A stretch of DNA of 64,000 bases from Maricaulis maris_C (GCF_049116555.1 NZ_JAGDYT010000025.1:62001-126000), one strand, 5' to 3'. Counted from the stretch's first letter, positions 8,583-18,772 are shown. A program made the numbers and translations. Notes: generated by a model not told the origin, from the sequence alone.

Positions 8583-9215
8583 ATGCCTCGCACCACCCTT
8601 ATCGACCGCCGCAATGCCGGCACGCCCCAACGCGCCTATTCTCTCGATGGCAAGTTCCTGCATTGGCAGGAGGAGGATGGCGAAACCGATGGCAACCTGC
8701 CGCTGGATCGCGTTCGACAGGTTCGGCTCGCGGTCGAGATGGCCGGCCGGGAGAGCCAGGTCGTCTGTCGCATGAGCACAGAAGACGGTACCGAGATCGC
8801 CTTCGGTTCGATGCGCTGGGCCGGGGTCGGTCTGTGGGAAGCCAATGCGCGCGATTTTCGTGATTTTCTGGCTGAGCTGCACCGGGACCTCGCCGAACAA
8901 GCCGGGCCTGTCCGATACATTGAGGGGGCATCGATGGCCTTTCTTGTCATCATGGCCGGGCTCGGCGGCGTGCTCGCCCTGGTGGGAGCCGGCTTCTTCG
9001 CCAAGCTCTTTTTGGTCGACGAGAATGCGATCGGTCTTGTCTTGATCCCCGCGATCGCGCTGGGGCTCTGGCTGATGCGACTTTTCTGGCCGCGCGCCGC
9101 CAAGGATTATGATCCGGCTCGCTATATCGAGGCTCCGGCAGGAGAGTCCGCTGCCCAGGCAGACGAGTCCGGCGCGAATGTGGCAGAAAAAGAGGGTTCG
9201 GTAACCACTCGTTAA
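8583..9215 (+). CDS. Hypothetical membrane protein with soluble N-terminal domain
   Basis: I do not recognise a named family. The 210-residue protein has a polar N-terminal domain of about 110 residues (rich in beta-like stretches such as KFLHWQEEDGE and RVRQVRLAVEM). Two membrane segments follow (MAFLVIMAGLGGVLALVGAG and IGLVLIPAIALGLWLMRLFW), then an acidic, alanine-rich cytoplasmic-type tail. The start is ATG 8583, preceded by AAAGGA at a good distance. It is transcribed alone, divergent from the stress protein. The stop is followed at once by the half-site-like TTAACCAT (9212-9219). Confidence 0.7.
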   Translation: MPRTTLIDRRNAGTPQRAYSLDGKFLHWQEEDGETDGNLPLDRVRQVRLAVEMAGRESQVVCRMSTEDGTEIAFGSMRWAGVGLWEANARDFRDFLAELHRDLAEQAGPVRYIEGASMAFLVIMAGLGGVLALVGAGFFAKLFLVDENAIGLVLIPAIALGLWLMRLFWPRAAKDYDPARYIEAPAGESAAQADESGANVAEKEGSVTTR

Positions 9216-9252
9216 CCATCTCACCTGCGCGTCGGACCGTCGGCCAAATTGC

Positions 9253-9798
9253 CTAGTTCTCGTTCCCCGTCACGGGAGCAAACGCCTGGGCGGCGAAAAT
9301 CACGGACACTGCGCCTGCGCGCTCAAACATGAGCGTGCCGGCGACCTGGTCGCCCTCCGTTACCGGCGCGAGACCATGCACCATCAGGTGCAAGCCGGCA
9401 GGCGCAAATACAAGCGGACCCGTATCGTCCAGGTCCTGCGGGCCAACCGGGCGCATACGCATCATGCCCTGATCATCCATTGTATGACCGTGCATCTCGA
9501 CCCGACTGGCGCCATCGATCTCGGCAGACACAAGGCGGTCTGTATGGCCGTCAGTCAGAACCGCCTGGAAATAAGCGGCCGTCACATCCCGACCCTGCGG
9601 ATGCGGGCGAATCCAGGCCGACCGGATTTCCACCACCGGCGTGACGCCATCATCTGGCAGCTGGCTCAACTGGGCGTCGTCCGCCGCGTGCATGGTCCCG
9701 CCTGCATGATGACCGGCTTCCGGTTGAACCGGATCCGAGCCACCGCCACAGGCGGCCACGACAAGCCCGATGGCGGGCAGAAGCACTTGTATTTTCAT
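9253..9798 (-). CDS. PCu(A)C-type periplasmic copper chaperone, lipoprotein
   Basis: A copper(I) chaperone that in relatives feeds cytochrome c oxidase assembly. The 181-residue protein starts with a lipoprotein signal (lipobox VVAAC, C17) and contains the copper-binding set H..M...HxM: VEMHGHTMDDQGMMRM followed by LHLMVHGL. Start ATG 9798 gives a normal signal peptide; an upstream GTG would add 13 unrelated residues. An extra His/Met-rich segment (GHHAGGTMHAADD) follows the signal and could add copper affinity. The DUF2946 gene upstream on the same strand fits a copper theme. Confidence 0.88.
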   Translation of the reverse strand: MKIQVLLPAIGLVVAACGGGSDPVQPEAGHHAGGTMHAADDAQLSQLPDDGVTPVVEIRSAWIRPHPQGRDVTAAYFQAVLTDGHTDRLVSAEIDGASRVEMHGHTMDDQGMMRMRPVGPQDLDDTGPLVFAPAGLHLMVHGLAPVTEGDQVAGTLMFERAGAVSVIFAAQAFAPVTGNEN

Positions 9799-10024
9799 GG
9801 TCTCGTCCTCGTGAAGGCGGGGCGCCATTCGAGCCACCCCGCGCGTATTGCCATCCCGACGGGAACGCCCAGCCCATCACCAACTGCGGCCCGTTGAGAC
9901 CTGATGACGTGGACAAGACAACTCGAGGCAGGACACTGACGGAGAAAGTCGTCAGCGCATCCGACCGAGTTCGCGCCGGGCCAAGTCGACAGGATTGCCC
10001 CACCGCAGAAGGCCGGGATCACTG

Positions 10025-10438
10025 TCAGGCAGTCTGGTGGTCGACACGGGGGGGTGCACGGGCATCCGGCCGCAGGCGAGCTTGCGGCAGAGCGCACGGC
10101 AAGCCAGTCCTTCGGACGCGCAAGAGAGCATGCCGGTCCGGCGGATCGAAATCTGTGAGCGCCGCAGCCGGCAGGGCAAGAACGGGACAGGCAAGGCAGT
10201 CATCACAAACCAGAGCCGGTACGGCGGCATCATCCTCCGCCGATTGACCCGACAGCTTGGCCAGGATGGCAAGATTGACGGCATCTTGCCCGCTCAGTTC
10301 ACCGCGAATTTGCGGCGCGCAAAGCAGCCGGTATCCATCGCCGCTGGCACGCGTCATTGCCTCCGCCGCAAAGGGGAAGAGCGCGCTCCAGACGAGCACC
10401 AGGCCCAGAAGACCGGTTCGCAGGCGTTGCCAGGTCAT
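10025..10438 (-). CDS. DUF2946 family exported small protein
   Basis: A 137-residue protein with an N-terminal signal or anchor (GLLGLVLVWSALFPFAAEAM), a middle region, and a conserved cysteine-rich motif CDDCLACPVLALP followed by a proline/arginine-rich tail. This pattern matches the DUF2946 family, whose members often sit beside copper or heavy-metal genes; function is unknown. Start ATG 10438. The PCu(A)C gene lies 226 bases further along the same strand, so a shared role in periplasmic copper handling is plausible but inferred. The basic tail (RLRPDARAPPR) is low complexity and could be a frameshift product. Confidence 0.65.
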   Translation of the reverse strand: MTWQRLRTGLLGLVLVWSALFPFAAEAMTRASGDGYRLLCAPQIRGELSGQDAVNLAILAKLSGQSAEDDAAVPALVCDDCLACPVLALPAAALTDFDPPDRHALLRVRRTGLPCALPQARLRPDARAPPRVDHQTA

Positions 10439-10487
10439 GATGGGAAGCTAGCCGGTCTGCTCACGCGTGAGGAGTGCGGCAAATCCG

Positions 10488-11525
10488 CTAGCCCCAGAAT
10501 CCAATGATCTTCTTGGTCTCTTCGACAACCGGCTGCGCAACCGCCCGGGCGCGCTCGGCCCCTTTGGTCAGGATGCGGTCTATTTCGGCCTTGTCGGAAA
10601 TCAGACGGCGATACTCGTCCGAGATCGGTGCCAGATACTGCACGGCCACATCGGCCAGCGCGGGCTTGAAGGCACCAAAGCCCTGGCCGCCGAACTCGGC
10701 GAGGACATCCGCCTTGGACTGGCCGGCCAGTGCGGCATAGATGCCAACGAGGTTGGACGCTTCGGCGCGCCCCTCAAGCTCTTCGACGGTTGCCGGCAGT
10801 GGCTCCGGGTCGGTTTTGGCCTTCTTGATCTTGCGGGCGATCATGTCGGCATCATCTTCCAGATTGATGCGCGAATTGTCGGAGACGTCCGACTTGGACA
10901 TTTTCGACGTGCCGTCACGCAAGCTCATAATGCGCGCGCCGGGCCCCTGGATGAGCGGATCGGTTTGCGGGAAAACCGCTTCACCCTTGCCGAAATCGCG
11001 ATTGAAGCGGGCTGCGATATCACGACACAGCTCAAGATGCTGTTTCTGGTCCTCACCAACCGGAACTTCCGTCGCCTTGTAGACGAGGATATCCGCGGCC
11101 TGGAGAACCGGATAGGTGAACAGGCCAACCGAGGCCCGCTCCTTGTCTTTGCCAGCCTTGTCCTTGAATTGGGTCATGCGCTCGAGCCAGCCGAGGCGCG
11201 CAACACAATTGAGAATCCAGGCCATTTCGGCATGGGCGGGCACCGCAGACTGGGCGAAAATCGCGCTCTTCTCCGGATCCACGCCCGCAGCGATATAGGC
11301 CGCTGCGGCCGAGCGCACCGCGTCCGGCAATGTGGCGGGGTCGTGCGGCATGGTGATCGCATGCATGTCGACCACGCAGTAGAAGCACTCGCGCGTTCCG
11401 TCCTTTTGCAGTTCCACCCAATTCTTGAGAGCACCCAGATAATTGCCGAGATGCAGCCGGCCGGTCGGCTGCATGCCGGACAGGACGCGGTGCGGACCTT
11501 TGTAGTCGGTGGGCGTGTCACTCAT
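10488..11525 (-). CDS. trpS: Tryptophanyl-tRNA synthetase
   Basis: A class I aminoacyl-tRNA synthetase of 345 residues that charges tRNA-Trp. The HIGH-type motif appears as PTGRLHLGNYLGAL (about residues 20-33) and KMSKS near residue 205 (GTSKMSKSDVSDNSRI). The conserved GEDQKQHLELCRDIAARFN block is present. Length is standard. It follows murJ on the same strand with a 61-base gap and may share its transcript. I looked for a trp-type attenuator in that gap and found none. Confidence 0.97.
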   Translation of the reverse strand: MSDTPTDYKGPHRVLSGMQPTGRLHLGNYLGALKNWVELQKDGTRECFYCVVDMHAITMPHDPATLPDAVRSAAAAYIAAGVDPEKSAIFAQSAVPAHAEMAWILNCVARLGWLERMTQFKDKAGKDKERASVGLFTYPVLQAADILVYKATEVPVGEDQKQHLELCRDIAARFNRDFGKGEAVFPQTDPLIQGPGARIMSLRDGTSKMSKSDVSDNSRINLEDDADMIARKIKKAKTDPEPLPATVEELEGRAEASNLVGIYAALAGQSKADVLAEFGGQGFGAFKPALADVAVQYLAPISDEYRRLISDKAEIDRILTKGAERARAVAQPVVEETKKIIGFWG

Positions 11526-11586
11526 GGGAGGGCCTTGCGGAAAAGACGAACAGGGACAAGCGTCTTAGCGAGCGCGGGGCCGGGCC

Positions 11587-13131
11587 TCAAGAGCGCTTGA
11601 GCGCGGCACGCACCTCGGAGGGGCGCAGGGCACCGGTTACCAGCGCCGCAAGGCCATAAACAACCAAGCCGGCGCCACAGACTACGAGCAAGGTGAGTAG
11701 CGTGGAATCAAACAGATAGGGCCTGACCAGGTCCGCATAATGGTCTGCCGCGTACAGGAAGACAGCCATGATGGCGCAAGCGCCGAGAATACGCGGCAGT
11801 TTGCCGAGCAGGCGGGCATCTGGTTCCAGCAGGCCGCGCCGATGCAAGGTAACCGCAAGAAGGATAGTGTTGACCCACCCAGCCAGGGCCGTCGCGATCG
11901 CCAGTCCCGCAAAGCCAAGCGGCCCAAAGAAAAGGGCGAGGCCAACGACCAGGTTCACGACAACGCCAACACCCGCGAACTTCATCGGTGTCAACGTGTC
12001 CTCACGAGCAAAAAAGCCGGGTGACAGGACCTTGATCAGCACAAAGGCGGGAAGGCCAATGGCAAAGGGTACCAAGGCTTGCCCCACCATGATCGCATCG
12101 TGCGGCGTGAACTCATCACGTTGATATATGCCGCTTGCGATGAAGACGGGGATGACAGCCAGCGCTGTTGCCGCGGGCAGCGTCAGTGCCATCGCAATCT
12201 CCAGCGCGCGGTTCATCGCGTTCGAGGCTGCCTCAACCGCTCCGGCTCGTACCCGACCGCTGAGTGTCGGCAGAAGAACCACGCCCATGGCGATACCCAC
12301 CACACCCAGCGGCAATTGATAGAGCCGGTCGGCATAATACAGCCAGGACCGGGCACTCAATTCGGTTGTCGCTATGGAGGAGGTCACCAGAATGTTGATC
12401 TGTGTCACGCCAGCGGCTACCGCCCCGGGAACCCCCAGCACGATCAGGCGTCGCACGCCGGGCGAAAGACGGGGCAAGGTCAAGGTGAGCCGCAAACCGG
12501 TCGCGCGGCAGGCGGCAAACAGCCAAACCAGCTGGGCGATCCCGGACAGGCTGATCCCGATCGAGAGATGCAGGGCAAGGTCTTCACCCTCAGCCGGCGA
12601 TAGATAGAGAATGCCGATCAGGGTCAGGTTCAAAAGCACTGGCGCCGCTGCCGCAACCGCAAAGCGGCCATGCGAGTTGAGCACGCCGCTGAGCATGGCG
12701 CTCAAGGACATCATCAACAGATAGGGCATGGTGATCTGGGTCAGGAGAACCGCCAAACCGAGCTTGTCGGGCTCACCGACGAAACCCGGCCCCAGCGCAT
12801 ACATCAGCCAGGGCATCAGCAATTGCGCGGCCACGACCAGTACGAACATTGCGGTCAGAAGGACGGACATGACCTGGCGGGCAAACAGGATGGCTTCGTC
12901 CTGCTGGCCGCTCTCGAGCTTGCCCGCATAAAGAGGGACAAAGGCCGAATTGAACGCGCCCTCCGCAAATATTCGCCTGAAAAGATTGGGAAACTGGAAA
13001 GCTGTCAGGAATATGTCAGTTACCGCTCCAGCACCCAGGGCGGCGGCCAACAGCATTTCCCGAACGAGGCCCAGCACGCGGCTCGCCATGGTCAGCACGC
13101 CGACAACGGCAGTAGAACGCAGCAAGCGCAT
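11587..13131 (-). CDS. murJ: Lipid II flippase MurJ
   Basis: Flips lipid II across the inner membrane for peptidoglycan synthesis. The 514-residue protein has about 14 hydrophobic segments and the family's characteristic N terminus (STAVVGVLTMASRVLGLVRE) with the conserved FPNLFRRIFAEGAFNSAFVP. Start ATG 13131 lies 2 bases after the glnD stop, so glnD and murJ are probably co-transcribed; this glnD-murJ-trpS order is common in alphaproteobacteria. The mviN name is a synonym. Confidence 0.95.
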   Translation of the reverse strand: MRLLRSTAVVGVLTMASRVLGLVREMLLAAALGAGAVTDIFLTAFQFPNLFRRIFAEGAFNSAFVPLYAGKLESGQQDEAILFARQVMSVLLTAMFVLVVAAQLLMPWLMYALGPGFVGEPDKLGLAVLLTQITMPYLLMMSLSAMLSGVLNSHGRFAVAAAAPVLLNLTLIGILYLSPAEGEDLALHLSIGISLSGIAQLVWLFAACRATGLRLTLTLPRLSPGVRRLIVLGVPGAVAAGVTQINILVTSSIATTELSARSWLYYADRLYQLPLGVVGIAMGVVLLPTLSGRVRAGAVEAASNAMNRALEIAMALTLPAATALAVIPVFIASGIYQRDEFTPHDAIMVGQALVPFAIGLPAFVLIKVLSPGFFAREDTLTPMKFAGVGVVVNLVVGLALFFGPLGFAGLAIATALAGWVNTILLAVTLHRRGLLEPDARLLGKLPRILGACAIMAVFLYAADHYADLVRPYLFDSTLLTLLVVCGAGLVVYGLAALVTGALRPSEVRAALKRS

Positions 13132-13133
13132 GG

Positions 13134-15944
13134 CTACCTCAACACGCTGGCCCGCGCCCGGGCGATACCCCGTTGCGCGGCCGTCTTGTCAAAAGCGGTC
13201 TCGCTTTCGGAGAATACGGCGAGCAGGCCGCTGCGAATGCGCTCGACTATCGCCTCATCCTCCAGCTTGGCGCCGCGATGGGTAACGTAGAACACGTCCG
13301 TCGCGCGTTCGCCATAGCCATCAATCTGAGCAGATGCGAGGGCCAGATGTTCGTCGGCGAGGATATCGGCCAGATCCGCCAACAAACCCGGTCGGTCCCG
13401 CCCGGAGGCCTCGATCACGGTCGCCTGCTCGGCAAGTTCATTGGAAATGGTTACGCTTGGTGTCACCCGAAAAGCCGCGTCGCGCCGCTTGAGCGGAGCG
13501 GCATCGCGGCGCCGGACCGTGATTTCACCGGTCGCGACTTCACGCAAATATTCAACCAAGGCCTGACGCTGCAGGGCGTCGAGCCGGCCATAGGGTTGCC
13601 CGGCGGCATCCTGGATGTAGAAAATGTCGAACACCTGCTCGGAGGCCGTGGTGTTGATTGTTGCCCCGACAACATCAGCCCCGACCTCGGCAAAGGCGGC
13701 GACGATATCGGCGAAGACTCGCTCGCGGTCCGGCGACCAGATCATCACCTCGGTTGCCGCCCGCCGCCGATCCACGCGCACTGCTGCGGACGTCTGGCGT
13801 CCGGCGTCGCGGGCATGACGCACAAAGGCGGCATGGCGAAAACGGTCCTCTTCCGAGAAGGCCGTCCAATAGGCGTCATTGAGCTCGGAAGCCCACCACG
13901 CGGCAAACGCCGGATTGACCCGTTCCAGACGCGGTCGGATCCGGTTGCGCGCCAGCTCGGCCTTGTCGGCAAGCGTTTCGCGCGCCAGCTGGAGATTATC
14001 GCCCTCACTGGACAGGACTTGTTCGGTTGCCGCGTAGAGCTCGCGGATCAATTGTCCCTTCCAGCCATTCCACACACCCGGCCCGACGGAGCGGATATCC
14101 ACCACGGTCAGGACGGACAGAAGGCGCAGGCGTTCAACAGTTCCAATAGCCGCAGCGAAATCGGCCACGGTTTGCGGATCAGACAGATCGCGGCGCTGGG
14201 CGGTATCACTCATCAGGAGATGGTTGGCGATCAGCCAGGAAACGAGCTCGGTCTCGGCCTCGCCCAGCCCCATGCGTTCGCAAGCCGTCATGGCCCGGGC
14301 GGCGCCCTCGATGCACTGATCGCCTGCTCCCTTGCCGGTATCGTGCAGCAGCACAGCCAGGTGCAGCGCGCGCCGGTTCTGGATCAACGGCGCCAGACGG
14401 GTCACGAGCGGGTGGTCAAGCGGGTGGAGGCCGTCCTCGATCTCACGCAACAGTCCCAGCGCCTGCAGGGTATGCTCATCAACCGTGTAGCGATGATACA
14501 TGTTGAACTGGGTGCGCGCGACAATATCGCCAAATTCCGGCACATAGCGCCCGAGCACACCGGCCTCGGTCATCATGCGCAGAACCGCCATCGGGGCCGC
14601 GCTGTCCAGCAAGACCGCAAAGAAGGCTCGTGCGGCCCGCGGCGCCCGGCGAAAATCATCATCGATCAGGTGCAAGGTGCGGCCGATCCTCGCGACCGCT
14701 TCGGGATGCAAGTCCAGACGCCGCGACGCAGCCACATGGAAAAAGCGCATCAAGCGGATCGGGTCTTCGCGGATCTGGGTGGCATGGGCAAAATCAAGCC
14801 GCCCCTCGCGCACGATGAACTCTCCCACATCGGCCTCTTCAGCCGCATCCATGCCAGGCGGGAGAAAGCGGGCGAGGCCCTTCGGCTTGGACTTCCAGGC
14901 GTCGGCTTCCAGCTTGGCGCAGACGAGGCGCGTCAACGCGCCGACATCCATTGCTGTGCGGAAATAGCGCCGCATGAAGCGCTCGACCCCGTTCTCGGTC
15001 TCGCCATCCTCAAACCCCATGCGAGCCGCGATCTCCGGCTGGACATCAAAGGTCAACCGCTCATCCTTGCCACCGGCAATTTCGTGCAAGTGGAAACGCA
15101 CGGTCCAGAGGAAATCATCAGCGAGAATATATTTCGACACATCCTCGACAGAAAGCAGACGCGTACCGACCCAGCGCTCGAAGGCGTCTGCGCCATAAAG
15201 GAATTGCGCCAGCCAACGCATGAGCTGGAGGTCCCGAAGCCCCCCCTTGCCCGATTTAAGATTGGGCTCGACGGTGTAGCGTGAACGCCCCGCCTTCTCG
15301 ATCCGGGCATCACGTTCCTTGAGCTTGGCCTCGACGAAACCGGGTAAATCGCCGGCCACGACTTCATCGCGGAAGCGCTGGGCCAAGTTTGCGGTCACTG
15401 CCTCATCTCCCGCAAGGTGGCGCAGGGAAAGCAGGGCCGTGCGCTCCGAGGCGTCCTCGCGGGTCAGCTCGATTGTCTCATCCATGGTGCGGCAGGCCCC
15501 GCCGCCAACATCGATCTTGAGGTCCCAGAGCGCGTAGAGGAATTGCTGCAGGAAGACATTCGTTTCTTCGGTTGCCCCGTCCGGCTTTATCAACATCAGG
15601 TCGATATCAGACGACGGTGCCAGTTCACCCGCACCAAATCCGCCCTGGGCGCACAGGGCGACCCCGGCCGAGCCTGTCTCGTCCGCCGCCGCCATGGAAT
15701 CGAACAGGGCGTGGAGGCAGGCGCTCATACCGTCACACAGAAGATGGGCCGCAACCGCACCGCCCCCCGCGCCGGACAGACTCGCAAAAGCCTGTTTGCG
15801 GAAGCGGTCGATCGAAGCCCGCACATGCGACAGGGCCGCCGCCCGCGCAGCCGGCGAGTCCCAACCTTGTTGAGACAGGGCTGAAGCCAGTTGGGCCCGC
15901 AATTGCAGACCATCCAGCGAAGCGGGAAGAACGGGCATCGTCAT
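13134..15944 (-). CDS. glnD: Bifunctional PII uridylyltransferase / uridylyl-removing enzyme GlnD
   Basis: The nitrogen sensor that uridylylates PII when glutamine is low and removes UMP when it is high. The 936 residues carry an N-terminal nucleotidyltransferase domain (GGFGAGELAPSSDIDLMLI, residues 101-119, D113 and D115 catalytic), a central HD hydrolase domain (LAVLLHDTGKGAG near residue 534) and two C-terminal ACT domains (DRERVFADIVAAFAEVGADV and DRPGLLADLADILADEHLAL). All three activities look intact. Start ATG 15944 is likely, but ATG 15938 is equally possible because neither has a clear Shine-Dalgarno sequence. Confidence 0.97.
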   Translation of the reverse strand: MTMPVLPASLDGLQLRAQLASALSQQGWDSPAARAAALSHVRASIDRFRKQAFASLSGAGGGAVAAHLLCDGMSACLHALFDSMAAADETGSAGVALCAQGGFGAGELAPSSDIDLMLIKPDGATEETNVFLQQFLYALWDLKIDVGGGACRTMDETIELTREDASERTALLSLRHLAGDEAVTANLAQRFRDEVVAGDLPGFVEAKLKERDARIEKAGRSRYTVEPNLKSGKGGLRDLQLMRWLAQFLYGADAFERWVGTRLLSVEDVSKYILADDFLWTVRFHLHEIAGGKDERLTFDVQPEIAARMGFEDGETENGVERFMRRYFRTAMDVGALTRLVCAKLEADAWKSKPKGLARFLPPGMDAAEEADVGEFIVREGRLDFAHATQIREDPIRLMRFFHVAASRRLDLHPEAVARIGRTLHLIDDDFRRAPRAARAFFAVLLDSAAPMAVLRMMTEAGVLGRYVPEFGDIVARTQFNMYHRYTVDEHTLQALGLLREIEDGLHPLDHPLVTRLAPLIQNRRALHLAVLLHDTGKGAGDQCIEGAARAMTACERMGLGEAETELVSWLIANHLLMSDTAQRRDLSDPQTVADFAAAIGTVERLRLLSVLTVVDIRSVGPGVWNGWKGQLIRELYAATEQVLSSEGDNLQLARETLADKAELARNRIRPRLERVNPAFAAWWASELNDAYWTAFSEEDRFRHAAFVRHARDAGRQTSAAVRVDRRRAATEVMIWSPDRERVFADIVAAFAEVGADVVGATINTTASEQVFDIFYIQDAAGQPYGRLDALQRQALVEYLREVATGEITVRRRDAAPLKRRDAAFRVTPSVTISNELAEQATVIEASGRDRPGLLADLADILADEHLALASAQIDGYGERATDVFYVTHRGAKLEDEAIVERIRSGLLAVFSESETAFDKTAAQRGIARARASVLR

Positions 15945-15979
15945 GATGGAGCCAATCTAGTTCAACGCCCGGGCCAGCG

Positions 15980-18673
15980 TCACGTCTTCTTCGTAAGGGT
16001 TTTGAGCGCATAAAGCACATCGAGTGCCTCGCGAGGTGACAGGGCGTCCGGATCGATCTGTTCGAGACGGGTTTCAACCTCAGACACATAAGGCTCCACT
16101 TCCGCCTCGGCTGTCGCGAAGAGGGGCAGATCGTGCAGCGCTGCAGCCGGTGTCCCATCTGCTTCGAGGCGCTCGAGGATCGCCTTGGCACGCTTGACTG
16201 CGACCCGCGGCAGACCGGCACGGCGAGCCACTTCAATCCCGTAGGAGCGATCCGCGGCGCCGGCACCGACCTCATGCAGAAAAACCAGCTCTCCCTTCCA
16301 CTCGCGCGCTTTCAGGGACACATTACCGGCAGCGTCGAGGTCGTCTGCGAGGCGTGTCAGTTCGTGATAATGCGTGGCGAAAAGCGCCCGACATCCATTC
16401 ACAGCGTGCAGGTGTTCTGCCGCGGCCCAAGCAATTGACAGACCATCAAAAGTCGCAGTCCCGCGCCCGATCTCGTCGAGGATGACAAAGCTGCGCGGCG
16501 TGGCCTGGTTGAGAATAGCGGCAGTCTCGATCATCTCGGCCATGAAGGTTGATCGGCCCCTTGCCAGATCATCCGCGGCTCCGACCCGGGAATAAAGCCT
16601 GTCAGCGATCCCGATGCGGGCCGCGCGCGCCGGGACATAGCAGCCCGACTGGGCCAGCATCAGGATGAGGGCATTCTGGCGCAGAAAGGTCGATTTACCC
16701 GCCATGTTTGGCCCGGTTACAAAAGTCAGGCGCGCGGCGTCCGTCCCGGTGCCGTCGAGATGACAGTCATTCGGTGTGAACCGGCCGTCGCCAGCCTTGG
16801 CCAACGCCCGCTCGACAACCGGATGCCGCCCGCCTTCGACGCGGAACGCGCTGTCATCCGACACGATCGGGCGGCAGGCCTCGCTTTCCTCGGCCCATTC
16901 GGCCAGACCCGCCGAAACGTCAAAATCGGCCAGAGCCTGTGCCGCGCCGCGGATCTGATCAGCGACGACTTCCACGCGCTCGCGCAGCCCGGAAAAGGCG
17001 TCCAGCTCCATGGCCTGGGCACGATCGCCGGCGGATGCGATCTTCGCTTCCAGTTCAGCCAACTCAGTTGTTGAAAAGCGCACCGCATTGGCCATGGTCT
17101 GACGGTGAATGAAGCGCTCATCCCCCATCAGGGCGTCACCATGCTTGGCCGTGACCTCGACGAAATACCCCAACACATTGTTATGCTTGACCTTCAGCGC
17201 GCTGACACCGACGGCCTCGGCATAGGTCTGCTGCAGCCCGGCCACGACGCGCCGGGAGGCATCGCGCAGCTGTCGCAATTCATCCAGTTCTGCCTGCCAT
17301 CCCTCGGCGATGAACCCACCATCGCGAGCAAGAAGCGGCGGTTCATCGACAATCGCCAGCTCGAGATCAGCGACCAGCCGGGCCAGCTCGGGCTTGTCAT
17401 TGAGGACCAGCGCGGTCCGCCCGTCAGCGACCAGGGCGGGCGGCGTGTCCAGCGTCTTGTCCAGCAGGCGTGAGGCAATGATCTCGCCTTCCTGCAACGC
17501 CGCCGCCAGGGCTTTGAGGTCACGCGGTCCGCCGCGCCCGAGGAGCAGGCGTGACAGGGCGCGCTCTGCATCACCTGCCTGGCGCAGGCGTTCGCGCAAG
17601 TCGCGACGCTCGGCCCGACCGCGTTCGAACCAGGCAATGGCATCCAGCCGCGCTTCGATCACCGCGACATCCGTCACCGGGCGGGCGAGGCGTTCGGCCA
17701 GGCGACGAGCGCCGGGCGCAGTTACCGTACGATCGATCGCGTCCAGCAACGACCCCTGACGCGCCCCTGACAAGGTACGGTCGATCTCAAGGCTGGCACG
17801 GGTCGCGGGATCAATGGCGAGGCTTGCCCCGGCTTGTATCTGATGCGGCGGGGCGAGCTTGGCCGGCGCTCCCGCCTGGGATAGCGCAAGATAGTCAAGC
17901 AAAGCGCCAAGCGCCGCGCACTCCGCCTTGGAGAAACTTCCGAACGCCGTCAATTCCTGGACCCCGAACTGGTCCTTCAGCTGACGCTCGGCTGAAGCCG
18001 GATCGAATTTCGCCTTGGACAAAGGGGTCAGCACCGCCCTCGGCGCGAGACCGGCGGCTTCGGCAAAGGCACGCTCCTCGACAAGAAGCTCGGCCGGGCT
18101 CAAGGCGGCGATCTCGGCGGCCATATTGTCCGGCGCCACCGGCGAGACCCTGAAATCACCGGTCGAAACATCGGCCCAGGCGAGCGCCGCCTCGCCCGTC
18201 GGCAAATGCGACAAGGCCGCAAGGCGATTGGACGACCGCGGGTCAAGCAAGGTGTCTTCGGTCAACGTGCCTGGCGTGACGATCCGGGTGATCGCACGCT
18301 TCACCACTGCCTTTGAGCCGCCGCGCGCCTTCGCGGCCTTGGGGTCCTCCATCTGCTCGCCAACCGCGACCTTGAAGCCGGCCTTGATCAGGCGCGCCAG
18401 ATAGGCTTCCGCCGTGGCCGCCGGCACCCCGCACATCGCGATCGGTTCACCTTGGTGTTCGCCGCGCTTGGTCAGGGCGATGTCCAGCGCAGCAGACGCA
18501 CGCACGGCATCATCAAAGAATAGCTCGTAGAAATCGCCCATGCGGTAGAAAAGCAGGGCATCCGCCGGAGCCTGACGTCGCAACTCCAGGAATTGCTGCA
18601 TCATCGGCGTCGCCCCTTCCGGGGTCGGGAAGGTGCGGTCGCGCGGGACAGGGAGGGTCGACATGGCATTCAT
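15980..18673 (-). CDS. mutS: DNA mismatch repair protein MutS
   Basis: Recognises mismatches and recruits MutL. The 897-residue protein has the mismatch-binding N terminus with the Phe-x-Glu motif (MGDFYELFFDDA), a connector and lever region, and the ABC-type ATPase: Walker A GPNMAGKST near residue 655, signature and Walker B DEIGRGTATFDG near 731, and the switch sequence FATHYHELT. Length matches the family. Start ATG 18673 with a second in-frame ATG at 18664. It reads divergently from the malic enzyme, with about 100 bases between them. Confidence 0.98.
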   Translation of the reverse strand: MNAMSTLPVPRDRTFPTPEGATPMMQQFLELRRQAPADALLFYRMGDFYELFFDDAVRASAALDIALTKRGEHQGEPIAMCGVPAATAEAYLARLIKAGFKVAVGEQMEDPKAAKARGGSKAVVKRAITRIVTPGTLTEDTLLDPRSSNRLAALSHLPTGEAALAWADVSTGDFRVSPVAPDNMAAEIAALSPAELLVEERAFAEAAGLAPRAVLTPLSKAKFDPASAERQLKDQFGVQELTAFGSFSKAECAALGALLDYLALSQAGAPAKLAPPHQIQAGASLAIDPATRASLEIDRTLSGARQGSLLDAIDRTVTAPGARRLAERLARPVTDVAVIEARLDAIAWFERGRAERRDLRERLRQAGDAERALSRLLLGRGGPRDLKALAAALQEGEIIASRLLDKTLDTPPALVADGRTALVLNDKPELARLVADLELAIVDEPPLLARDGGFIAEGWQAELDELRQLRDASRRVVAGLQQTYAEAVGVSALKVKHNNVLGYFVEVTAKHGDALMGDERFIHRQTMANAVRFSTTELAELEAKIASAGDRAQAMELDAFSGLRERVEVVADQIRGAAQALADFDVSAGLAEWAEESEACRPIVSDDSAFRVEGGRHPVVERALAKAGDGRFTPNDCHLDGTGTDAARLTFVTGPNMAGKSTFLRQNALILMLAQSGCYVPARAARIGIADRLYSRVGAADDLARGRSTFMAEMIETAAILNQATPRSFVILDEIGRGTATFDGLSIAWAAAEHLHAVNGCRALFATHYHELTRLADDLDAAGNVSLKAREWKGELVFLHEVGAGAADRSYGIEVARRAGLPRVAVKRAKAILERLEADGTPAAALHDLPLFATAEAEVEPYVSEVETRLEQIDPDALSPREALDVLYALKTLTKKT

Positions 18674-18772
18674 CGGCGCAGACGGTGGCGAGGTTTCGCC
18701 TTGCGTGCAAGGGTGCGAAGCGGCTAGAGCGCTGTAAGACCCGGGACTTCAGAGTATACAAGGACAACGGTG

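Noticed and set aside
11526..11586. Trp attenuator or T-box before trpS
   Set aside because: Only 61 bases are available, with no leader peptide of tryptophan codons and no T-box consensus.
13173..15284. 703-codon plus-strand frame antisense to glnD
   Set aside because: Shadow of glnD, which has all expected domains; the antisense product has no recognisable motifs.
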